From Rana temporaria (taxonomy: Eukaryota > Chordata > Amphibia > Anura > Ranidae): a stretch of DNA of 64,000 bases. Below, one piece after another: positions 1-11,735 of the stretch. The notes under the pieces are model-generated. The model searched no databases. It saw only the letters and a program-made list of their open reading frames with translations, and had not been told where the DNA came from. Made by a program: the position numbers and the translations under genes. The DNA lies in assembly GCF_905171775.1 (NCBI RefSeq), contig NC_053497.1:106167157-106231156 (forward strand), read 5' to 3'. The stretch's first letter is position 1, and each line of letters opens with the position of its first letter.

Positions 1-600
1 TTGAACTATCTCATATATTAGTTTCACCTTTTAAGTTGCATTAGTGAAATGAACTTTTACACGATATTCAAATTTTTCGAGTATCACCTGTACTTCATAC
101 TAAAACATAAATCTGACAAACAGATGCACAGATAATGTGCACCATAAAATTTGCAATTGCCATAATTTTATTAATTAAAGCTTTTGTAAAATATAAATTG
201 TTTTGCTATTGTAACAATTTTTTTTAGCATGTGTGAAAAACAAAAAAAAAGGTCTGGCTACATAATGTTAAAGTACATCTGTAACAAAAAAATAGTGCTG
301 ATCTTTCCTTTTGAAAAATGCTGTTTTCCTGGCTGTTATTTTGCCCTACTGGCTTTAATACATTCACATTTGTGGCACTCATTTAAATTGTGATTCAAAA
401 TTATTGAAGCCTCACACAGTGAGTAGCAGCCCACAATCACTCTTCAGCACTACTAAGCTGGAAGCAGAGACTGAATTTACAATTGGCAAATAAGGCTGCA
501 AATAAGGCTGCCCCATGTACATCTATGATTTAACACCTTAAACAAGAAACAAGGTTACATTCAACATTAATTCATTTGCATTGAGATCTTACAGACCCCA
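1..600. other. AT-rich intergenic DNA
   Basis: No gene, recognisable repeat end or long open frame is seen here. The stretch is rich in A/T runs and adjoins the decayed 3' end of the DIRS-like element. Confidence 0.5.
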
Positions 601-618
601 AGGTGTTTAGATCTTCCT

Positions 619-1581
619 TTAAACATGAATTACAAATTTAAGTGGAACTAAAAGCAACACTTTTTTTTCATTTTGGACAGAGTAAAGGGGGGCTATAACG
701 CCTATTATTTTTTTGCCATCTGTGTCCCATCGAGGAAATTTCTCTTCACTTGCTGTTCCATAGCCAAAACAGGAAGTGCGAGGAAATCCCTGGGTTACTT
801 GCAGATTGGCTGTTAATTGATCCGCAAAAAGTAGCAAGTCGTCCAGCTAGGGCACTATGGAAACCCCCCTGCAGTCTTAGGGGCTCCAAGGCTTCTGCCT
901 TAACTTTTGTAAATACTCTTGGCGAGGAGGAAAGGCAGAGGGGCAGAGCCCTGAACTGGAGATGACATAACTGGCTGCCAGCCACAGAAACCTTTCTGAA
1001 GAGCTTCCAATTGGGATGTGCAGGTATGTGTCCCTCAAGTCGATTGATGCCATAAAACAATTGGGGGTGAGCAGAATTCCTACAGAAAATATAGTGTCCA
1101 TCTGGAATATCTTGTATCTGATGGACCTGTTCACAATTTTCAAATTTAGGATCAGGCGGAATTTCCCTGAAGGTTTCTTGACTAAAAATATGTGGAGATA
1201 GAAACCCTCCCCCTCCTGCTCCCTGGGGACCTGGATGATAACCCCCTGTTGTATCAGTTCCCTCAGAAGGGACGTCGTGGCCGGGGTTTTCTTTTGATCT
1301 CGTGGGAGATCAGTTATATAAAACCGGCTTGGGGGAGTCTGAGAGAATTCTAGGTCGTAACCTTGCCTGATGATGTTCACCACAAAAAGACTTGTCGTTG
1401 CTTTCTCCCAGAAATTAAAGAAAGCCTGTAGCCTTCCGCCCACTGAAAGGTGATCATCATTGCTTTTTTGCAATATGTTCTGGGGGCCTGAAGAACCCCC
1501 CACCTCTTCCCCTCTGGGGGTTCCAGGGTCTCTCTCTTTTTGGGGCTGCTGAAAAGGACAAAAATTCATTCTTATCGGCAC
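619..1581 (-). pseudogene. DIRS-type reverse transcriptase fragment
   Basis: Minus-strand frames together read as a DIRS reverse transcriptase. The start (1581 to about 900) has the block GGRLQAFFNFWEKAT, then GYDLEF followed by PPSRF, then the fingers/palm motifs FLVKKPSGKFRLILNLK and MASIDLRDTYLHIPI. After a frameshift near 960 the thumb-side block FRALPLCLSSSPRVFTKV continues. A further shift gives the catalytic LDDLLLFAD box near 835, and then a WDTDGKKI-like connection segment. At least two frameshifts separate these pieces, so no functional enzyme can be made. The homology is clear because the motifs occur in the correct order with family-typical spacing. Confidence 0.75.
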
Positions 1582-1589
1582 TCCCTTAT

Positions 1590-2648
1590 TGGCCTTTTTC
1601 TTGTCCGCTGTCCTTTTCCAAAACTGTTTTCAGCTCTGGACCAAAAAGTAAGTCCCCTGTAAAGGGGATCCCACAAAGTTTCACCTTTGAAGCCGAGTCC
1701 CCTGATCAGGTCTTAAACCATAGGGCCCGTCTAGCCGAGTTGATAAAGGCAGAAGATCTCGCCAATATTCTAATGGACTCCGCTTACCGCCTTCAGGAGT
1801 GTAGGGAAGGACTCTTATAAGTCCTTTCTAGAGGTACCCACTTCCACATGTCCCTTTAGCTGCTCTACCCAGAACTCAAGGTTTCTAGACACTACTGTAG
1901 ATTGGCCAAGGACCAGTCCCACGCTTTTCTCAGGAGGGAGTCTGCCCTCTTGTCCATGGCATCTTTAAGTAGCCCCATGTCCTCAAATGCAAGATCAGTA
2001 TGCCTTGAGACTTGGGAGAAGGCCACATCAATTTTTGGTTTCTTGTTCCAAACAAACGATTCGTCTTCTTCAAAGGGAAACTTTATTTTGCGAGAACTGG
2101 AGAAAAACTGTCCCTTCTCCGGGTCTTTTCACTCCTTCCTCACCGTTCAGTCAGTACCTTAATGACTGGGAACACCCTATGCTTGGCCTCCTCTAGCCCC
2201 TGGTACATCCTATTGTGTATCGATAGTTGCATCTTTTCCTCCTGTATGTCAAGGGTGGTGTAAACTGGCTTTAAAAGGTCATCCACTTCCTCCAATGTCA
2301 GTTTGTTACAAGAGGCCCTTATCTCCTCTTCTTTGTCATCCTCCTCTGAATCCAGCATAGAAGGAGGAATACTCTTTCTTTCTTCCTCTGACTCACTTTC
2401 CACAGGTTTTGAAGTAGAGGGCAGAGGATTGGAATGGAAGCTCTTGCACTGGCCAGACCCCTGACCTTGTTTTTCAAAAGGGATGCTGTCCCCAAAGTTT
2501 CCGCAAGCTCTTTCCTTACTGAGGAGAAGAGTTCTTTGCATTCTTGCGTGGACTTAGGCCAGGAGTCCCTTAGTGGGTTCTTACAGGAGGGGTATTTTCT
2601 CCCTGAGGAAGCTCTCTTAATTTGGGGTGGCTTTGGCCTAGAAGACAA
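1590..2648 (-). pseudogene. DIRS gag-like remnant
   Basis: Two overlapping minus-strand open segments (2648-2319 and 2541-2140) and the following frames form a gag-like protein broken by stops. The first segment has a short Cys-containing block (YPSCKNPLRDSW) near its start, and the middle is Ser/Glu-rich and acidic. The C-terminal part near 1700-1610 reads ALWFKT, stop, SGDSASKVKLCGIPF, then LLFGPELKTVLEK, which matches the conserved C-terminal box of DIRS gag proteins. It lies immediately upstream of the polymerase frame, as in DIRS elements. Internal stops make it a pseudogene. A splice-donor-like CAGGTAAGA at about 2918 on the minus strand, after a short ATG frame starting at 2981, suggests the original gag may have had a leader exon; this is inference. 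Confidence 0.6.
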
Positions 2649-3455
2649 AACTGAGAATCCCCACTTTACTTAGGGGAAGGAAACTTCGACACCACCCTGT
2701 GCACTACCGCCAACACTTTGAAGAGGGAGAGAGAAAGCTACACCCACCATCTGTATTTATATATAGCCACACAGAGCCACCATTCTCTGCTGAACTGTCA
2801 AGAGAAATTCACTTTAATAGTCAGCTGCAGGCTTCCTGGGGGAAGGATCTAGTATAACCAACACAAAAACAAACACCCAGAGTGTAAAGAAAGAGGCACC
2901 ACCGCACTTCTCTTACCTGGACCTGGCTGGAGTTTAGGGCATCTGCATCATCCATCCCTGCTGGCAGCTCTGCCTCCTCCATTGCAGAGCGCAGCAGCTA
3001 CTGCAGACACATGTGCTTCTTATTAAGGACAAGCCCTCCCGGTGTCTACGCACTCAAGGGCAGAAAGGAAGCCCCAGCCAGAGGACCCACACCTTCCCCC
3101 TGCTCTCTCTCTTGGCATGCACGCTAAGAGCACACCTGTGGCCTCCGAGCACTGGAGCAGGATTCCCCTGTCTGGCTATCACTCCCCTAAGCCAGAGGAG
3201 GAAGAGGACACCGAAGCACCCACCTCCCATGCAGGGGGGTTATGAGCCTAAACCTGCCAACCCTTCTCCCTTGGAGAGAGCGCAGCCTCATCACTAGTGC
3301 CTCAGCAGTGCTTCTATCATGGTGGAGGAAACACTAAAACTGCCAGCATGGTGGAAGCAGCTGAATTTAAAGGGGCAATGTCACTACAGTGTTTCCTGTG
3401 AATGGGTGGAGCTGCCCTCTCTCCAAGGTGCTGTCCTGAAAGGCGAGGGGAGAAA

Positions 3456-5262
3456 AATATGTTTTAAGTTTTATACTTTAAGTTTACATAATACAAATTG
3501 GTTTTATTGAATTTTTTTGTATCATATTGCTCCTCGAAGAAGTGAATTTTGGTGGGGAGGGGATGCAGTTAGACCTATAATAGAGTTATTTACACAATGT
3601 TACTTTGTTATACCAATCTTTAAACATTGCACTCACCATAATGGGAGGAAATGCAAAATAGCTAGAACATTGAACTATAGGGATCTTTGTTTCCTGGACC
3701 ATGTATGCCATCCACCACACATCTGCATGGTGTCTTGATGCCTCGTTACCAGAAAGAAAAAAGAGGGAAAACGTTAATGGAGAGGAGACTTGGCCAGGCA
3801 CAATCAATACGTCTGCCTGTTTTATTGCATAATGCAACTAACACAAAAATAGCACTCAGTGAGTCTGCGTCCCTCCCAGTCACTGGAGCCAAGCTGCACG
3901 ACCATTGCCAGAAGCTTTCAGAGGTTTATGGAGCTGCCTGTCTTTTTCACTAGTTCAGCTTCATCCAAAAAACCTCTGAACAAGCTGGAACCCACACATA
4001 AGGCGATTTACCCAGCATGCTCAGCGCTCCGGGGCCCAGCCTCTCGCAGGCCGTGGGTTAAATATTAACTTGTTTCACATGCTGTTTTTGAACTCTGCCT
4101 GACATCTGCAGGCATGCAAGTTCTCTCATCAGGTTACACTTAAAGAATCACTTTGTAGAGCTCGCTGCTGTCCGACATCGAATCAATTAAGTGCACACTT
4201 TCTGAATTTTGCTTTATTTGGCCATGGGGAGGGGGGCTCTTACCCAAAAGAGTGACGGAAACTTGGAAAGGAGGAGAAGTCTCTATTTTCCTGTATATAT
4301 TTTCTGGAAGTGATGATGAACTTTTTACCAATTTTTTTCAGTGCATTTTTCCCTGTTTGGTGTTGAGCCAAGACAAGCGTCGGTCAAACAGATAGTTACG
4401 CAATGACCTCATCTTTTTGTTTCCTTCCAATTTTGCTAATTGGACTCCGCAGAGAAGAAAAAACTGTTAATTTGCTGTAATGCGTTAATAATGATATGTC
4501 TGATGCTGGCTGAGCTGGCTTTAGATAACTTAAATAAAGCACGTTGTTGAGCACCGTTGCTACATAAAATGAGCATAACATAACACTATCAGTTTAAAGA
4601 AACTGCAACATTAAAATGAAAAATGTTTTGTGCCAGATACATGAGCAGAGAATTGAATTTGAACATCTAGGTCTGCTTTTCCTTTATAGCCTGTTATAAC
4701 TGGGCAGGTCTGCTTTAGATTTGTGCCGCCACCAAATCTAGCCCATTGTATACACAATCAGCCAGCAGTATATAAAATGAACCTATCATGGGGGCTAAAT
4801 TCAGACTTCCTCACAAGAACCTGGAAGAAGTAAGGAAGCTCCATAGAAAGGCAGTTAGAGTATCTCCTTATATTGTTAAATGTCTGAATAAATATATTCC
4901 TGACATGTCATAGTATACAACAATAGTAAAACTTTTCTGAAAAGCTCCACCTTTATCATTAAAAAGCAGTCCTTATTATAAAGGCTTTTAGAAAAAAACT
5001 GAACGAATTTTCCACCCAACCACACAGATTCTGAAAAAAATGAACAGATTCCCCTAAACGAGGTAGATGAAGGAATCCTCTCCGAGAACTCCTCTGCTCT
5101 CTAAATATACTAATCAGCACTGCAGCAATTTGACTACAAAAGTTTCCAACAAGCTTGTTTTTAAGAAGTCAATCATTAGATCAACTTCTCAGAAATGGGA
5201 ATGGCCATAGATGGATTGAAACTCGGCCAGTCACTGAACTGTCCGAATTTTGATCCATCTAA
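3456..5262. other. Mostly unique intergenic DNA
   Basis: No coding gene or clear transposon is seen. Around 4080-4600 the sequence is of mixed composition and lacks repeat signatures, with stretches such as TAATTTGCTGTAATGCG that resemble conserved vertebrate enhancers. No homology can be tested here. Confidence 0.4.
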
Positions 5263-5699
5263 TGCCGCGTACACACCATCACTTTATGTGATGAAAAAAA
5301 ATGACGTTTTTAAAAACGTCACTTTAATTGACTGTGTGTGGGGGAAAACGTTGTTTTATGTCTTGTAAAAAACGACCAAAAAAAATTGAAGCATGCTTCA
5401 ATTTTATGTGTCGTTTTTCAAAAGTGCACTTTTTACTTCACAGAAATTGACCGTGTGTAGCAAAAAACGTCGTTTTCTAAGACGTTTTTTCATCCACGCA
5501 TGCCCAGAAGCTACTTATGAAGCAAGCTTCAATGGTAAAACGTGGTGGAACGTAACCTCACTTTGCAAGATCATTGTGAGAAAACGATGGTGTGTAGGCA
5601 ACTTCGTCTTTGAAAATTGAAGTTTCAAAAACGTAATTTTTTACTTCACAGAAAGTGTCGTTTTTTTTCATCACATAAAGTGATGGTGTGTACGCGGCA
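5263..5699. mobile_element. Harbinger-type MITE, TGCCGCGTACACACC family
   Basis: This 437 bp element is flanked by TAA on both sides (5260-5262 and 5700-5702). Its ends are inverted copies of TGCCGCGTACACACCATCAC that extend through a GTGATGAAAAAA tract. It has no coding capacity. The interior contains a GCATGCCCAGAAGC core and many GTTTTT/AAAAAC inverted words. The three-base TWA duplication and GTACACAC ends are those of PIF/Harbinger non-autonomous elements. Relatives lie at 25341 and 51131. Confidence 0.85.
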
Positions 5700-5985
5700 T
5701 AAGGCTAGCTTTAGTCAATTGACTTTGCTTGGGTTGAAATGATGCCATCAGTCTGTTGTAGGCTGGAGGAAGCATTTGCTCAATTTCCCCTCCCTTAGTG
5801 ATCACTCACACTATACATTGTAAAAAAAAACTATAGGTGTGATAATTATGCATGGAACATCAAAAATACATTGGATGCTAGGTCCCTTTTACGAAAATAG
5901 TCTTGGCACTTAGACATGTTACCCAATGCAGACAGCGATACTCATCATACCTTGCTCTTTCACTCCATAGCACAGTAAAGCATCA

Positions 5986-6255
5986 AGCCTCGTACACACG
6001 TCCGAGGAACTCGACGGGCGAAACACATCGTTTTGCTCGTCGAGTTCCTTGTGAAGCCGCCGAGGATTTCGGCGAGCCAAGTTTTCCCATTCCCGTCGAG
6101 GAAAAAGAAGACATGCTTTCTTTTTGGCCCGACGAGATCCTCGACGGTTTCCTCGTCGAAAAGTGTACACACGACCGGTTTCCTCTGCAAAAAAAAAAAG
6201 ACAGCAAGCTTCTTGCTGTTTTTTGCCGAGAAACTCGGTCGTGTGTACGAGGCCT
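5986..6255. mobile_element. Harbinger-like MITE, GCCTCGTACACACG family
   Basis: Inverted ends AGCCTCGTACACACG and CGTGTGTACGAGGCCT bound about 270 bp rich in CGAGGAAACTCG-type inverted words. There is no intact gene; open frames over this region are by-products of the palindromic composition. The target duplication is unclear, so the outer edges are approximate. Confidence 0.75.
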
Positions 6256-6256
6256 T

Positions 6257-7290
6257 ACTCCGAGTTATTACAAGAACCTCCAAATGTTTAAAAAAGCCCA
6301 TTAGCAACCTAGGAGCAGGAAGCGCCCAATGATTACAAGCAATGCTAAATGTTGGAAAAACGCCTACTTTATCACAAATTGTCTATGAACAGCCTTATGG
6401 CACAGAAATCCAGTAATTGTTCTAAAATGATAATGGGGTCATTGGATCTGGCTGTTTTACATATAAAAAGTGTTCATCTGAGTTTTAAATTGAGCTTCAG
6501 GCTGCAACAAAATAAAAAAGACAGATGCTTTTTAGAGCCAATTGAAGCAGATGTCGAGGCAGCACGAGGACCCAAAGATGTTTTTGCAGAAGTGCTTGCA
6601 CCGTGTTTCAAGACGCTACACAGCAGTATAGACGGAGCAGATGATGTTATTATCCAGTGATCACTTGGAACCATTAGCCATTCCAGATCCCCACACTGCT
6701 CATCCGCTACTGCGTGTTTGGTAAATACAAGACTCTGTAATTAGACATAAAAAAATCCCCACGGAGATTTTACATCTGGAACACGAGTGGGATGATTAAC
6801 CGCCGGTATGCCAAACTAAACAAAATTACATTATTAGCTAGCTGACTTTTGTGTCATTTCCACTTTTGCTGTTCAGAACCTCTCTTCTATTTTTTTGTGT
6901 TATATGTTATCTTTGTCTCTAGCCAGATGGCAGCTTTGACTCCTTGAAACTTCCCATCCGACTCCTCACTGCACATGCACGAGCCAAGCTGCGATGTGTG
7001 AATGGTCCCACAGCCTCCTGCGACGTGTCCCAGGAAGTTGCGTGGAATTATCTAGTCAATTACAGTGGAAATGGGAGCAGGTACTGACAAAACGAGGTAC
7101 CCACTCTCACTCCCCCCAAAAAAATTCCATAAGTGGTGGAAAAAATGTTTGCGCTAATGGATTAAAAAGTGTTAGCTGGAGTTTGGCTTAAAATCTAAAT
7201 CGGATAGTGCATCTAACACTATGTTATCCCCAGACTGACAAGGCTGCTTTCCAAAGTCTCTTGGTTGTTCCCTAATACAGTGGAGACACC
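6257..7290. other. Intergenic DNA without recognised features
   Basis: No convincing gene or transposon ends are seen. Short open frames here lack any recognisable domain. Confidence 0.4.
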
Positions 7291-7560
7291 CTAAGGGCTC
7301 TTTCACATGGGCAGACCGTATGTCCGTTTTTTCATCCATCCGTGCACGGATGAAAAAGGGACATACATTGATCCCTATGAGATTGCGGGTGTCAGCGGAT
7401 GAACATCCGCTGACACCCGATCTCATCCGTGTCCGCAATGCTCCAATTCTGCAGACGGAGGAAAACCCTATTTTTGCATCCATCTGTGGATCGGGTGAAC
7501 ACGGACAGACGGTCCGTGTTCATCCAATCCCCCCATAGGGGAGAGCGGAGATCTGATAGG
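7291..7560. repeat. Truncated CTCTTTCACATGGGCAGA-type interspersed repeat
   Basis: The segment begins with a GGGCTCTTTCACATGGGC end and contains a perfect palindrome, TGTCAGCGGATG/CATCCGCTGACA (about 7391-7418), plus inverted GGACATAC words. Similar CTTTCACA-type ends occur at 18346, 55034 and 63530. The right-hand end is missing, so the copy seems truncated. Confidence 0.5.
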
Positions 7561-7813
7561 GCGGTCCCTGCACAGTGAGTTTTTTTGAAAGAAGAGACCT
7601 GTGGTTATGCTTTGTATAGTTTTTAAAACTATTTAACCTATTTATATAACTCTACAGAGAACACTGACCCATTCACGTGAGTCTCTGCACCACAGAAGCT
7701 TACATTCTAATGTCCTACTATAGTCACATACCTGTATTATCATTATACATTTATATAGCTCTCACATTCTGCAGCACTGCACAGGCAACACCAAAATATT
7801 CACATCAGTCTTA

Positions 7814-8254
7814 AGGCCCGTACACACGGTCGGACTTTTTGCCAACAAACTTCAAAATCTGCAAGTTTTCAAATTCGTCCGATCGTGTGTACGCTCCATT
7901 GGACCTACTTTTTCAGGTTTCATCGGACAAAAAATTCGGTCTGCAAACGGACAAACTTTTCGGGAACAAAAGTCAGACGGTGCCTAGTCCGACCGTGTGT
8001 ACAGCAAGCCATCGGACTTTTGTACAAAGTGCAAATACGCATTCTCACAACCAATGTTAAAATCAACCAACAATGGCAGAAGTTAACCAAAGGGTGGCGG
8101 TAAAGAGCAGAAAAACCACGTGATGTTGGTAAAGTTTTAAAAAAGTTTGCAGAAAAGTCAGAGCATGTGTATGCTATGGGTGTGACCGGACAACTCTCTT
8201 CGGACAAAAATCCAAGGGAAAGTTTGTTTGATGTCCGACCGTGTGTATGAGGTT
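7814..8254. mobile_element. Harbinger-type MITE, AGGCCCGTACACACGGTCGG family
   Basis: This 441 bp element is flanked by TTA at 7811-7813 and 8255-8257. The left end is AGGCCCGTACACACGGTCGG and the right end is its degenerate inverse, ending CCGACCGTGTGTATGAGG. An internal word TCCGACCGTGTGTAC lies in the left third. It is non-coding and sits inside the 7630-12095 tandem array. Confidence 0.85.
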
Positions 8255-8431
8255 TTAGCCCCAGAGGAACTTACACTCTAATGTCTAATTAGTGAGTCAC
8301 TGGCCTTGAGGGGCTGCACAGGCCCTATTATAAGGGTCTGCATTTAGTTTAAAGAAGGGAATGAGAATATCCTCACATGTAGTGTTCATGTGGATATTGT
8401 AATGTAGGGATGTGCCGCGTCCTGATATATA

Positions 8432-8580
8432 TGATAAAGGAGATAACTAGGGGCTAGTTTTTGGACTTTTAAGGCACAGTTGGTTGATCAGGATATAGTC
8501 ACAACTATTGTGACTATATCCTGATCAACCAACTGTGCCTTAAAAGTCCAAAAACTAGCCCCTAGTTATCTCCTTTATCA
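8432..8580. repeat. Perfect 73 bp inverted repeat with 3 bp loop
   Basis: Bases 8432-8504 are the exact reverse complement of 8508-8580, separated only by CTA. The arms begin TGATAAAGGAGATAACTAGG. A 16 bp direct repeat, AAGGGTCTGCATTTRRTT, lies outside both arms (about 8333 and 8580). Such a perfect, nearly loopless palindrome is unlike the imperfect transposon palindromes nearby. It could be a recent inversion duplication, a hairpin RNA source or an assembly fold-back artefact. Confidence 0.9.
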
Positions 8581-8589
8581 AGGGTCTGC

Positions 8590-9455
8590 ATTTGATTAAT
8601 CTGGAGTGAATCCCTTTAAATTTTCAGGATTTAGCCTGGCTCTCGCTCCATGGCAGATTCTATGTGAAGGGCAATCTGAAGCATTGCTCTGTGGTTATCC
8701 AAGTGTGGAGTGTGGTGGAGTGGAGGAAACGATGGACCATTTCTTGCTTCAGTGCCCCTTCAATGTAGAATTTACAAATGTGTAGGTGGGGCTCTGGGTA
8801 TCCCATTCCTTTCCCACTTGAGTTATGCAGAGTGGTCACATGGAGCCTTTCAAACTCACTGGGATTTAGATTTTGAGACACTTTTTCTACTTAGCTTAGT
8901 AGTCTGTTACTTCACATGTAATGCACAGTGTCAGGTTTCCACTTGGAAAAAAGTCCTTCCTGCCGAGGTGGTGGTGCACAACATTCTGGGTGAGGTTGGG
9001 AAGATTCGAGGTCTTGAGAAGGACAGGTGGCAGCCGGGGGCCTGGACAAAAGCATGGAGGAATGTCAGGTTCTCATAGCCACTGTCTGTCAGTCTCTGGG
9101 TGTGCGGCTTTTCTTTCTGTCCTTTCACGTCCCCTAGATTTTTATGAGATCTGATTAAAAAAAAAAAGGATGCATGCATGAGTTAAATGTTTAATTGTTT
9201 CTCAGCCTGAGGATGTGTTTAGGTTGAAGTATGGTTGTGTTTTGCATAATTTTGTAGTTTACGGATAATATAATAATGTTTCTTTGTATGTAGTTCTATT
9301 TATGTTATTTTCAGAAAAAATAAATTTTCTTTTCTATTATTTGCTGATGTAAGCTTGTTTGTTTTTGTTTATGTATGTATATATTCATTTTTATTTAATT
9401 TTTTGTATATCTGTAAATATGTTTTATGTTTGTAAGATTTTTAATAAACAAAAAT
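8590..9455 (+). pseudogene. 3' end of a Tx1/L1-type LINE ORF2
   Basis: Plus-strand frames near 8725-8780 read EETMDHFLLQCPFNVE, the Cys/His-containing C-terminal motif typical of L1/Tx1 ORF2 proteins. After a frameshift the frame continues through GIPFLSHLSYAEWSHGAF and ends near 9078 with KAWRNVRFS and a stop. An AT-rich 3' UTR runs to about 9455. Only the last hundred or so residues remain, so this is a 5'-truncated, frameshifted copy. Confidence 0.65.
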
Positions 9456-9737
9456 GTACACGCTAATGTCCCCACCACAGTCACATGCTGTTACTATCAT
9501 ATACAGTGCCTTGCAAAAGTATTCACCCCCTTGGCATTTTCCGTGTTTTGCTGCCTCACAACCTGGAATTACCATGGATTGTTTGAGGATTTGCATGATT
9601 TAATTTACAGAACATGCCCACAACGTTAAAGATTTTTTTGTTATTATTGTTAGCAAACAACAAATAGGACAAAATAACAGAAAAAGTCAATGTGCATAAC
9701 TATTCACCCCCCTAAAGTCAATACTTTGTAGAGCCAC

Positions 9738-10461
9738 TGTCATGGATATGCAACAAGTCTGTCTGCTTACCTGATCTCCATGTGTTCATTAGAGGCTGAC
9801 CCTGTTCTGATCCCCTTTTTATCACTTCCTCTTCCTGTATGGCCCCACCCTAGTCCATCCCAGGAAGCCTATATTAACCATTGCTCTGCAGGTCTGCAGT
9901 GCTGTTCAACAGTGTTCCTTTGCTTAGTTCCTGTCTGCAGTGTAGTTTGCTGGTTCCTGTTTGCAGTGTGCTACGACCATCTTTCCGTGTACCGTTTTGG
10001 CTTGTTCCTGAATTCTGCTGTTTGCCTGTGCCCCTGACCATTTGCCTGTCCCACGGATATCCTTGTCTGCCTGTGCCCCTGACCATTTGCCTGTCCCACG
10101 GTTATCCTTGTCTGCGCCCCTGACCATTTGCCTGTCCCACGGTTATCCTTGTCTGCCTGCTGCCCTGACCTCGGCCTGCCCATCACCACTGTTTGTCCTG
10201 CTGGCTGCTTCCCCTTTCTCCCTGCGGAGTGTGACCTAGGGAATCTTGGGGACGCCACCTGGACCCAGTTGCGGCGAAGACCATCCTTACCATCAAAGGT
10301 TCTGGTGAATACAAAACTGGGTCTTAGACTCCGCGCCCTGGGTGATCTTAGGTTCACGCTTCGTCCCTGATAGCAGCGGTCGGCCATAGGGTTCACTATC
10401 CTTAGGTGCATCCCTGACCCCAACGGGGTGCACTTGTCACCTGACTACGGGCGACCTGACA
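9738..10461. mobile_element. Solo LTR nested in the Tc1 element
   Basis: A 724 bp block begins TGTCATGG and ends CCTGACA, so it has the TG...CA termini of a retroviral-type LTR with a short TGTCA/TGACA inverted end. It is flanked by a perfect 5 bp duplication GCCAC (9733-9737 and 10462-10466). The second Tc1 copy in the window shows the uninterrupted site, confirming an insertion. A CCTATATTAACC promoter-like word lies at about 9867. With no internal region present, this is a solo LTR left by recombination; gypsy or ERV affiliation cannot be decided. Confidence 0.8.
10035..10160. repeat. Short minisatellite inside the LTR
   Basis: Three tandem copies of a 41-46 bp unit starting GACCATTTGCCTGTCCCACGG begin at 10035, 10081 and 10122. 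They produce long but meaningless open frames on both strands. Confidence 0.8.
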
Positions 10462-11089
10462 GCCACCTTTTGCGGCTATCACAGCTCCAAGTCGCTTTGG
10501 ATAAGTCTCTATCAGCTTGTCACATCTTACCACTGGGATTTTTGCCCATTCCTCTTTGCAAAACTGCTCCAGCTCCTTTAAATTGGATGGTTTACGCTTG
10601 GGAACAGCAATCTTTAAGTCTGACCACAAATTTTCTATTGGATTGAGGTCTGGGCTTTGACTAGGCTATTACAACACATTTACATGTTTCCCCTTAAACC
10701 AAGTGTTGCTTTAGCAGTGTGTTTGGGGTCATTGTCCTGCTGGAAGGTGAACCTCTGTCCTAGCCTCAAATCACACACAGAGTGGTACAGGTTTTACTCA
10801 AGAATATCCCTGTATTTAGCACCATCCATCTTTCCCTCAACTCTGACCAGTTTCCTAGTCCCGACTGCTGAAAAACATCCCCACAGCATGATGCTGCCAC
10901 CACCATGTTTCACTGTGGGGATGTTGTTTTTTGGGTGATGTTAAGTTTGTGCCAGACATAGCGTTTTCTTTGATGGCCAAAAAGTTACATCAGACCAGAG
11001 CACCTTCCTCCATACATTTTGGGAGTCTCCCACATGCCTTTTCACAAACTCAAAACGTGCCATTTTGTTTTTTGCTGAAAGTAAAGATT

Positions 11090-11735
11090 TTTTAAACTTC
11101 ATTAAATCTTTGTATTTTTTTATACAGAGTTGCGCTAGGTGCCATTTTTTGTTCTCCTCTCTAACTATACATACATGGGAGAGTTTGTCCATTTTCCTAT
11201 ATGAAACACCCTCCATGGAGATTACTATCCCAAAGAGTGTTTGAAGATTTGGTTTATTCATCAAAAGGTCTCCAGAGTTGATGTTCCCAATTTTGGCGTC
11301 TGCAATACAAGCTCGTTCGACTCATAGGACATATGTCCTTTTGAGTTCAAACCATTTGGTAAGCCTTCATCCTATCAGTGGCGGATTACTTACCTTCACT
11401 TATTGTTCACCATCCATTTCACAAACTTTTAATGTCCAAATGATGTCATGAACATTTTATATAATGTCCCTTTTAAGGGTTGTGTGGACTCTATTTGGTT
11501 TTCATTTCACATATGGACTCTATGTTTAGCATTTTTCCAACTGTAAAAACACTGTGCATCTATTCAGTTAGTGTTTCACATTGTTTATATTGTTTATTTG
11601 GGACCTATTATATGGTCTTTGTACACTTGAAATTTTAAGCGCTGCACTTTTTTCTTTTTTATTCTTCATATTGCAATATTGTCTGTTTGTCGTGCTAGCT
11701 GCTGTCTTATGCTTGATGATCTAGCGCAGTATTAT
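11090..11735. other. Unidentified insertion inside the Tc1 element
   Basis: Compared with the copy at 57704, about 640 bp here is foreign and replaces part of the Tc1 5' region and N-terminal coding sequence. It includes GGACATATGTCCTTTTGAG and TTTTAAGCGCTGCAC words. I could not identify the family; the tail of a retroelement is possible. Confidence 0.4.

Larger units (their letters stand above)
619..3455 (-). mobile_element. DIRS-like retrotransposon remnant
   Basis: Read on the minus strand, this stretch holds a 5' leader, gag-like fragments and a broken reverse transcriptase in the order expected of a DIRS element. The leader (about 3455 down to 2980) is assigned by position and looks like the terminal/leader DNA of frog DIRS elements. 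Nothing resembling the tyrosine recombinase or a right-hand repeat follows the polymerase, so the element is 3'-truncated near position 620. Frameshifts and stops in gag and polymerase show it is dead. The family call rests on the polymerase and gag signatures; the exact outer edges are uncertain. Confidence 0.65.

Noticed and set aside
9874..10127. Minus-strand frames with GTGKWSGAQ-type repeats
   Set aside because: They come from the short tandem repeat inside the solo LTR.
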